A stretch of DNA of 5,205 nucleotides from positions 1 to 5,205 of the forward strand of contig JANWIU010000012.1 of NCBI GenBank assembly GCA_025449725.1, written 5' to 3'. Made by a program: the position numbers and the translations under genes. The notes beneath the pieces are model-generated. The model worked only from the letters and a program-made list of their open reading frames with translations. It did not search any database and was not told the origin of the DNA. This stretch comes from Pseudobdellovibrio sp. GTDB taxonomy: Bacteria > Bdellovibrionota > Bdellovibrionia > Bdellovibrionales > Bdellovibrionaceae. Below, piece by piece: positions 1 through 4,487 of this stretch; the stretch's first letter is position 1; each line of letters begins with the position of its first letter.

Positions 1-634
1 CCGTTCCGGTAATACCTAAAATAACCGGCTTTTCCGCCTTACGCGAAAAACCGCTCAGGCCGAACTGGTCCAACTTAATATTTTTTAATCCGTTTTCAAT
101 TGCCGTTAAGGCCAAACCGATTTCAACAGATGGTACATTATCGTTTTCAAATATCTGTGATTTGGAAAACTTTTTTTGTACCTCTATTACATCGAAGTCG
201 CAGGCCTCAACGATCATTTTGATCATGCCCTCAAGACCTAAACGTCTCCCGTCATCCGGGTGAAAGATCTGCGCGATACCGTAAGCTTCCAAGTCACGCT
301 TTTCGTCATGAACAATGACGCCGCCGCCGCCGCCGAATATTTTTACGTACCCTGCTCCGGCTTTAACCAACAAGTCTTTCAGGTATTTAAAGTATTCCAT
401 GTGCCCACCTTGATAAGATGAGATACACACGCCCTGCGCGCCTTCCTGTAAAACAGCCTTAACCACATCTTGAACAGATCTGTTGTGACCCAAATGAATA
501 ACTTCAGCACCCATCTCTTGCAAAATTCTGCGCATGATATTGATGCTGGCATCATGTCCGTCAAATAGTGAAGCGGCTGTTACAATGCGAATGGGATTCT
601 GGTTAGTCTGCGGTTTTTTTTCAGTGGCGCTCAT
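1..634 (-). CDS. icmF: Fused isobutyryl-CoA mutase IcmF, N-terminal part (B12-binding domain up to the P-loop); truncated by window edge
   Basis: Only the first 211 residues lie in the window. IcmF is a cytoplasmic adenosylcobalamin enzyme interconverting butyryl-CoA and isobutyryl-CoA; in it a B12 domain, a MeaB-like GTPase chaperone and the substrate-binding domain are fused in one chain of roughly 1,100 residues. Seen here: a short polar N-terminus, then a cobalamin-binding domain (about residues 14-145) with FDGHDASINIMRR (residues 24-36; His27 is the expected lower axial cobalt ligand, and Ala/Ser in place of the last Gly of DxHxxG is, as I recall, normal in IcmF), ISSYQGGH (71-78) and FGGGGGVI (100-107). 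The reading frame leaves the window at GITGT (207-211), the start of the GTPase P-loop, which separates IcmF from a stand-alone mutase small subunit. The ATG at 634 is directly preceded by an in-frame TAA, so it cannot extend upstream. It lies 7 bases after the hydratase gene and is the third gene of the operon. Confidence 0.93.
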   Translation of the reverse strand, partial: MSATEKKPQTNQNPIRIVTAASLFDGHDASINIMRRILQEMGAEVIHLGHNRSVQDVVKAVLQEGAQGVCISSYQGGHMEYFKYLKDLLVKAGAGYVKIFGGGGGVIVHDEKRDLEAYGIAQIFHPDDGRRLGLEGMIKMIVEACDFDVIEVQKKFSKSQIFENDNVPSVEIGLALTAIENGLKNIKLDQFGLSGFSRKAEKPVILGITGT

Positions 635-641
635 TTAAAAA

Positions 642-1445
642 TTATTCTCCTTTAAAAACCGGCTTACGTTTTTCAACGAAAGCTTTGGTTCCTTCTCTCA
701 TGTCAGCCGAAGTTGCCACCGTACCAAAAATCTGAGCTTCATTTTCTAATGCCTGCTCGGTTTCTAAATCATAAGCCTGGTTCATAGATTTTTTTGCTTC
801 CGCTACAGCCAAAGGCGATCGTGACAAAATCATTTCCAGCTTTTTCATAACGGTTGGTACCAGATCTGCTTGCGGAACAACATGATTAACCAGCCCCAGG
901 CGCAATGCTTCCGCTGCGGAGATCATTTCTCCTGAATAAGTGAGCTCTCTTGCCTTTCTTATCCCAACAGCTCGGGATAAGCGTACTGTTCCACCAAAGC
1001 CCGGTATCAACCCGAGACTGACTTCAGGCAGGCCGAATTTGGCGTTTTCGCTTGCGATCATGAAATCACAAGCCAATGCCAGCTCTAATCCACCGCCAAG
1101 TGCAAAGCCGTTAACTGCTGCGATCACAGGAATTCTCAATAAACTGATTTCATGAAATATGCTTTGGCCACGCTTTGCAAATTGCACAGCCTGATCCTCA
1201 TTCATATCCAGCATTTCTTTAATGTCTGCACCGGCTACAAATGCTTTTTCACCGCTGCCTGTAATCACCAAGGCTTTTGCATCTTCAAAATTCAGCTCTG
1301 TTAAATAACGAAAAGCTTCCGCCATTTCATTTAATAAAACCGAATTTAATGCATTCAAAGCTTCCGGACGGTTCAAGGTCAGGAACCAGATCCCGTTTTC
1401 TTTAGTTTCTAATTTAATATTCTGATATTCAAATGGCATATTCAC
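642..1445 (-). CDS. Enoyl-CoA hydratase (crotonase family, short-chain)
   Basis: 267 residues, the usual length for a single-domain crotonase. It hydrates trans-2-enoyl-CoA (probably crotonyl-CoA and similar) to L-3-hydroxyacyl-CoA in the cytoplasm. Seen: LNRPEALNAL (24-33), the oxyanion-hole segment FVAGADIKEM (69-78), ALGGGLELALACD (115-127) with Glu121, and LPEVSLGLIPGFGGTVRLS (139-157) with Glu141. Glu121 and Glu141 match the two catalytic glutamates of true hydratases, so this is more likely a hydratase than an isomerase or another crotonase. Start choice: the GTG at 1445 abuts the TAG of the dehydrogenase gene; an ATG two codons later (1439) has AGGTG three bases upstream and would give 265 residues beginning MPFEYQ. 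Either is possible. Its last codons (AAAGGAGAATAA) also supply the ribosome binding site of icmF. The paired dehydrogenase upstream argues for C4-CoA metabolism. Substrate chain length cannot be read from sequence; crt or paaF-like names are possible. Confidence 0.93.
   Translation of the reverse strand: MNMPFEYQNIKLETKENGIWFLTLNRPEALNALNSVLLNEMAEAFRYLTELNFEDAKALVITGSGEKAFVAGADIKEMLDMNEDQAVQFAKRGQSIFHEISLLRIPVIAAVNGFALGGGLELALACDFMIASENAKFGLPEVSLGLIPGFGGTVRLSRAVGIRKARELTYSGEMISAAEALRLGLVNHVVPQADLVPTVMKKLEMILSRSPLAVAEAKKSMNQAYDLETEQALENEAQIFGTVATSADMREGTKAFVEKRKPVFKGE
647..653 (-). promoter_or_regulatory. Shine-Dalgarno site of icmF, embedded in the end of the hydratase gene
   Basis: AAAGGAG on the minus strand within the last sense codons of the hydratase gene, 12 bases before the icmF ATG. 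The spacing is longer than optimal, and the site overlaps the upstream coding sequence, so ribosomes finishing the hydratase would cover it; this favours coupled translation. Confidence 0.6.
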
Positions 1446-2312
1446 CTACTTCGCGTAATTGTAAAATCCACGGCCTGTTTTTCTTCCCAGCCATCCGGCC
1501 TCCACATACTTTACTAACAATGGACACGGACGATACTTGGAATCCCCCAGCCCTTCATGCAACACATTCATGATAGCAAGGCAGGTGTCTAGCCCGATAA
1601 AATCAGCAAGAGTCAATGGCCCCATCGGTTGATTCGTTCCAAGCTTCATTGCCTGATCAATGCTTTCAACGCTGGCGATGCCTTCGTGAAGCGTATAGAT
1701 CGCTTCGTTAATCATCGGCATCAATACCCGGTTTACGATAAATCCCGGCATGTCTTTAACAGATTCTACAAAAACTTTACCCAGTTTTTCAGCCAAGGCC
1801 TTTGTGGTTTTAAAGGTTTCATCAGAAGTTTGCAGACCCTTGATACCTTCCACTAATTGCATAAGCGGTACCGGATTCATAAAATGCATTCCCGCAACTT
1901 GCGAAGGCCGTGAAGTAACGGAAGCAATTTTTGTAATTGAAATAGAAGAAGTATTGCTTGTAAGAATCGCGTCTTTCTTAACGATTTCATCAAGTTGCTT
2001 AAATAGATTCAACTTAAGCTCGATGTTTTCAGTCGCCGCCTCAACAACGAAATCGCAATCAGAAAGATCTTTCAATTGTGTCGTTGCCTTGATTTTTCCA
2101 AGCAACTGCTTTTTTTGATCTTCAGTCATCGTGGCTTTTTTAATCATGCGATCACAGCTTCCCGCAATTGCACCTAGACCTTTATCCAAAGACGCGCTTG
2201 AAATATCAAACATCACAACATCAAATCCTGCGGTACCTGCTACCTGCGCAATGCCATTTCCCATCTGTCCCGCGCCAATTACACCGATTTTTTTAATCGA
2301 ACTAAGATCCAT
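1446..2312 (-). CDS. hbd: 3-hydroxybutyryl-CoA (3-hydroxyacyl-CoA) dehydrogenase, NAD-type
   Basis: 288 residues, full length for the stand-alone family (Hbd/PaaH/FadB2/MmgB). It oxidises L-3-hydroxyacyl-CoA to 3-ketoacyl-CoA with NAD, or runs in reverse. Seen: an N-terminal Rossmann fold, VIGAGQMGNGIAQ (11-23) with the GxGxxG dinucleotide motif and Asp36 at the end of the second strand favouring NAD over NADP; TSNTSSISIT (118-127) with Ser122; GMHFMNPVPLMQLVEGI (141-157) with His143 and Glu155, the catalytic His-Glu pair; GFIVNRVLMPMINEA (190-204) with Asn194; and the C-terminal helical domain ending GWLGRKTGRGFYNY (273-286). The ATG at 2312 has AAGGAG 8 bases upstream. It is the first gene of the minus-strand operon and its TAG directly abuts the hydratase start. 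The short C-terminal domain without a fused hydratase points to a small Hbd-type enzyme rather than a FadB multifunctional protein. Exact substrate length is inferred. Confidence 0.94.
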   Translation of the reverse strand: MDLSSIKKIGVIGAGQMGNGIAQVAGTAGFDVVMFDISSASLDKGLGAIAGSCDRMIKKATMTEDQKKQLLGKIKATTQLKDLSDCDFVVEAATENIELKLNLFKQLDEIVKKDAILTSNTSSISITKIASVTSRPSQVAGMHFMNPVPLMQLVEGIKGLQTSDETFKTTKALAEKLGKVFVESVKDMPGFIVNRVLMPMINEAIYTLHEGIASVESIDQAMKLGTNQPMGPLTLADFIGLDTCLAIMNVLHEGLGDSKYRPCPLLVKYVEAGWLGRKTGRGFYNYAK

Positions 2313-2320
2313 TTACCAAT

Positions 2321-2326
2321 CTCCTT
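2321..2326 (-). promoter_or_regulatory. Shine-Dalgarno site of the 3-hydroxyacyl-CoA dehydrogenase gene
   Basis: AAGGAG on the minus strand, 8 bases before the ATG at 2312. This is the best ribosome binding site in the window and supports that start. Confidence 0.8.
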
Positions 2327-2332
2327 AAACCT

Positions 2333-2349
2333 AATCCGAATAACGGATT
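2333..2349. promoter_or_regulatory. 17-bp dyad AATCCG-N5-CGGATT: candidate operator or leader hairpin
   Basis: Perfect 6-base inverted repeat with spacer AATAA, between the promoter candidate and the Shine-Dalgarno site of the dehydrogenase gene. It could be an operator for a dimeric repressor such as a TetR-type acyl-CoA regulator, or a small stem-loop in the mRNA leader. It does not match the operator consensus sequences I know for PsrA, FadR or LiuR. Confidence 0.4.
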
Positions 2350-2380
2350 CAAAAAGTGCCAGTCACCTGCAAACTTGCAA

Positions 2381-2408
2381 AACATATCAGCATTTAAAAA
2401 CATCACAA
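2381..2408 (-). promoter_or_regulatory. Candidate sigma-70-type promoter for the hbd-hydratase-icmF operon
   Basis: On the minus strand, TTGTGA (2408-2403) is followed after 16 bases by TATGTT (2386-2381), preceded by TG one base upstream (an extended -10). Each hexamer matches the consensus at 4 of 6 positions. Transcription would begin near 2374, giving a leader of about 62 bases that contains the dyad at 2333-2349. Assigned by eye only. Confidence 0.3.
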
Positions 2409-2426
2409 TATAGCAAAGAACTAGCC

Positions 2427-2455
2427 TTGATTGCAGGGAATTCCCCTCTGAGAAT
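2427..2455 (+). promoter_or_regulatory. Weak candidate promoter for the exported SH3/Asp-box protein gene
   Basis: TTGATT (2427-2432) and GAGAAT (2450-2455) are separated by 17 bases, each with 4 of 6 consensus matches. The predicted start of transcription falls within a few bases of the ATG at 2464, so the message would be nearly leaderless, which would agree with the lack of a visible Shine-Dalgarno site. The -10 match is poor. Confidence 0.2.
2436..2445. repeat. Perfect 10-bp palindrome GGGAATTCCC in the divergent intergenic region
   Basis: GGGAATTCCC is self-complementary over all 10 bases and lies between the two hexamers of the weak plus-strand promoter candidate. A palindrome here could be a repressor site, but ten bases can arise by chance. 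Confidence 0.3.
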
Positions 2456-2463
2456 AGTCTTAG

Positions 2464-3753
2464 ATGCTCTCAGTCATGCTCATCGCTATTTTATTAAACG
2501 CTGGAACGGCTTCCGCCGCCATAGAACCCAATTATTACGTTAAAAAACCGGAGCAAGTGCCCTTTTTTAAGTCGGCTACAAGCCTTTTCCCATCCGGCTC
2601 GACCACCCTTGAGAAGTTGAAAAAGCAGCTGGTTAAATCAGAAAGCTCGGTTAACAAGTACTACAAGTGGAACAAAATATACTTCGATGAGGATGAGTTA
2701 AAACCTCTCTTCGCCACTCACCTTTCAAAATATGTCATAGATAATATTACAAACGAACGGTTGCGGGTTCTAAGTGCCAGCACCAAAACTCTTTCAGTTT
2801 ATAACGAAAAGTACAGCGTCTCTCAAAAAGTTGCGATAGCAAGCGTACACGGCGACGCTTATGACACGGGCCTTGCGATGGCGTTGAAAGACACTTACAT
2901 CAAAACCAGAGCCGAAGACAAAGCGCCGGTCTTAACAACTATTCCACTGGGTACAGCATTTGAAGTTGTAAAATTTCAAGGTTCGTTTGCACTTATTCGT
3001 TATCAAAGTTACCGCGGTTTTGTCAGCCTTTCAGAAATCATTACAAAATTTGATTTCGCCTCTTTTATTTTTGCAAATGGAGAGTGGCAGCCGATTAAAA
3101 AACGCGAGTTTGATCAGGTCATCACCAAGGCGAATAAAAAAATTCCGATGAATGACGTCACGGGACTTATCACTCCGCCTCAAGTGGGAATAATCGCTTC
3201 AAATTCTCAGAAGATTCCCCTCTGGAGCCGCGTTCAAACTACAAAGACAAGCGTCGCCAGCTGGCAGCTAAGCAAACTGGCCGAGCACGGCTTTGTTTGG
3301 TGGAAGCCGAATAAGGATTACGAGCAGGTTTATTACAGCCTGGATGAAATTCTCGCAAAAGAAATTTCTTTTGTTTCGTTTCACCCGTTTAATCCTTACA
3401 AAGGCCTTGTTTCTGCAGACGGAGTTTATATCACTCAAAACGGCACACACTGGAAGAAGCTTCCGCAATTTGAAAGTTACAACGGACCGGTATTTTTCTT
3501 AAATGATCAACTTTTATTCGTTGGAAATTTCCGCAGTACTGACGGCGGTCAAACTTTTGAAAATTATATTCAAATCGACAAACTGGCATCAGCAATTGAA
3601 TTTCAATACGGATTCTCACCTAAAAAATTGCAAGTTAAAAAAATCGATGCTCCAAATCCTATGAAGATCAAAATTGAAATTGATACAGGCATTCGTAAAA
3701 TTAAAATGGAAAGTCCGATTTTTACTCAAAACTGGCAAGCGGTACGCACCTAA
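2464..3753 (+). CDS. Exported protein with SH3-like domain and C-terminal Asp-box (BNR-like) repeats, function unknown
   Basis: 429 residues; I do not recognise a named family. Seen: a signal peptide (residues 1-18, hydrophobic core LIAILLNAGTA, signal peptidase I site likely after TASA at 18; no lipobox), so the product is periplasmic or secreted. A Lys/Tyr-rich stretch follows (about 50-75). An SH3b-like segment spans about 140-192 (YIKTRAEDKAPVLTTIPLGT, then FEVVKFQGSFALIRY and RGFVSLSEI). HGFVWWKP (275-282) may belong to a second, weaker beta unit. Near the C-terminus, STDGGQTF (358-365) is a perfect Asp-box, and TQNGTHW (324-330) next to SADG (317-320) is a degenerate one, suggesting a partial beta-propeller. 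The start at 2464 is directly preceded by an in-frame TAG; another ATG lies at 2476. The signal peptide has no Lys/Arg before its core, which is unusual, and no good Shine-Dalgarno precedes either start. It is single-gene, diverging from hbd and overlapping plsC tail to tail by 4 bases. Confidence 0.85.
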   Translation: MLSVMLIAILLNAGTASAAIEPNYYVKKPEQVPFFKSATSLFPSGSTTLEKLKKQLVKSESSVNKYYKWNKIYFDEDELKPLFATHLSKYVIDNITNERLRVLSASTKTLSVYNEKYSVSQKVAIASVHGDAYDTGLAMALKDTYIKTRAEDKAPVLTTIPLGTAFEVVKFQGSFALIRYQSYRGFVSLSEIITKFDFASFIFANGEWQPIKKREFDQVITKANKKIPMNDVTGLITPPQVGIIASNSQKIPLWSRVQTTKTSVASWQLSKLAEHGFVWWKPNKDYEQVYYSLDEILAKEISFVSFHPFNPYKGLVSADGVYITQNGTHWKKLPQFESYNGPVFFLNDQLLFVGNFRSTDGGQTFENYIQIDKLASAIEFQYGFSPKKLQVKKIDAPNPMKIKIEIDTGIRKIKMESPIFTQNWQAVRT

Positions 3754-3760
3754 GTGCGAC
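3742..3760. other. Small hairpin enclosing both stop codons of two convergent genes
   Basis: CGCAC (3745-3749) and GTGCG (3754-3758) form a perfect 5-bp stem around the loop CTAA, which holds the plus-strand TAA and, read in reverse, the minus-strand TAG. With one bulged A (3744) the stem extends by two pairs (3742-3743 with 3759-3760). No T-run follows on either strand, so it is not a canonical intrinsic terminator, though it is the only structure seen at the transcriptional collision point. Confidence 0.35.
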
Positions 3761-4487
3761 GACGCTCATGCCAAAGTTTATCCATTCTTTCATAGACAAC
3801 TTTTTGTAAATCTTTTCGTTGATCCGGCGAATACCCTACTGTTTGAACGGGCTCAAGGATCTTCAGTGTAATGGTGTGGCTCCATTTAAAGTTATTAAAA
3901 AGAAAACTTCCCTTCGGCAATGCTTCGTAGGCCCCGATTACCACCACAGGAACCAGCGGCACTTCCGCAGACATGGCAAACAAAAATGGCCCGGCTTTGA
4001 ACGGAAACAGATGCTCAGGATCATAAAAGCGACCACCCTCAGGAGACAATGCAAATTGCTCTCCGTGGGCAAATCGAATCTTAGCTTCTTCATAAATTTT
4101 TATGACTTCTTCCCTATTGTTACGTGCAATCGGAAGCGTTCTGATCATTCTCATTACGCGGCCAAATACGGGAATTTTAAATAGTTCTGCTTTGGCGCCG
4201 AAGCGAACACCTTCCAGCTTAGCCGCCATTGCAAAAATATCAAAGAAGCTCGCATGATTAAAAAGAAACAGGCATCCGCCGGCAGGAATATTTTCCCGCC
4301 CCACGACTAAAACTTTTACTCCGCTTAAGAAGCAGATGGTATTAGCCCACAACATGACAATTTTATCGTCCAGCTTTGTGTTTCCGAAAATCAAATTCGA
4401 AATAATAATAATTGGTCCCAGTATTAAAACCGTAAACGGAAAAATCAATGCGGCCATTAAGGCTCTAATCCAGATCAAAAACTTCAT
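3750..4487 (-). CDS. plsC: 1-acyl-sn-glycerol-3-phosphate acyltransferase (PlsC/LPLAT family)
   Basis: 245 residues, normal for bacterial PlsC. Expected role: transfer of an acyl chain from acyl-ACP or acyl-CoA to lysophosphatidic acid, giving phosphatidic acid at the inner face of the cytoplasmic membrane. Seen: one long or two short N-terminal membrane segments (about residues 5-34), then the four family motifs: NHASFFD (77-83; catalytic His78 and Asp83 of NHx4D), GRVMRMIRTLPIAR (109-122), LSPEGGRF (147-154; Glu150 and Arg153 of the FPEGTR block, with Gly where Thr is usual) and VPLVPVVVIGA (176-186). All catalytic positions are intact, so the enzyme should be active; the acceptor (lysophosphatidate or another lysolipid) is not determined by sequence. 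Its ATG overlaps the TGA of the upstream gene (ATGA), with AAGAGG 11 bases upstream, so the two are probably translationally coupled. The 3' end overlaps the convergent exported-protein gene. A second plsC elsewhere in the genome is possible. Confidence 0.92.
   Translation of the reverse strand: MKFLIWIRALMAALIFPFTVLILGPIIIISNLIFGNTKLDDKIVMLWANTICFLSGVKVLVVGRENIPAGGCLFLFNHASFFDIFAMAAKLEGVRFGAKAELFKIPVFGRVMRMIRTLPIARNNREEVIKIYEEAKIRFAHGEQFALSPEGGRFYDPEHLFPFKAGPFLFAMSAEVPLVPVVVIGAYEALPKGSFLFNNFKWSHTITLKILEPVQTVGYSPDQRKDLQKVVYERMDKLWHERRRT

Noticed and set aside
320..334. (GCC)5 trinucleotide run in icmF
   Set aside because: It encodes the glycine run of FGGGGGVI, a conserved part of the B12-binding domain; five identical codons look coincidental rather than a contingency repeat.
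379..564. 61-codon minus-strand open frame within icmF
   Set aside because: It lies in another frame inside the B12-binding domain of icmF, which has all its motifs intact.
614..621. Run of eight A (minus strand) in codons 5-7 of icmF, a possible slippage site
   Set aside because: Runs of seven A also occur in icmF and the dehydrogenase gene, so this fits the AT-leaning composition. No alternative reading frame would restore a protein, and nothing indicates phase variation.
1750..2118. 122-codon open frame on the plus strand opposite the dehydrogenase gene
   Set aside because: It is antisense to a clearly conserved Rossmann-fold gene and has no recognisable motif or ribosome binding site; it is a shadow frame.
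2346..2361. TGGCAC followed by TTTTTGA on the minus strand, resembling a sigma-54 promoter
   Set aside because: The -12 TTGC element is not at the required distance: after TGGCAC and five bases the sequence is GAAT, and the nearest TTGA is two bases too close.
3819..4184. 121-codon open frame on the plus strand opposite plsC
   Set aside because: It is antisense to the conserved acyltransferase motifs; its composition and lack of any domain signal mark it as a shadow frame.
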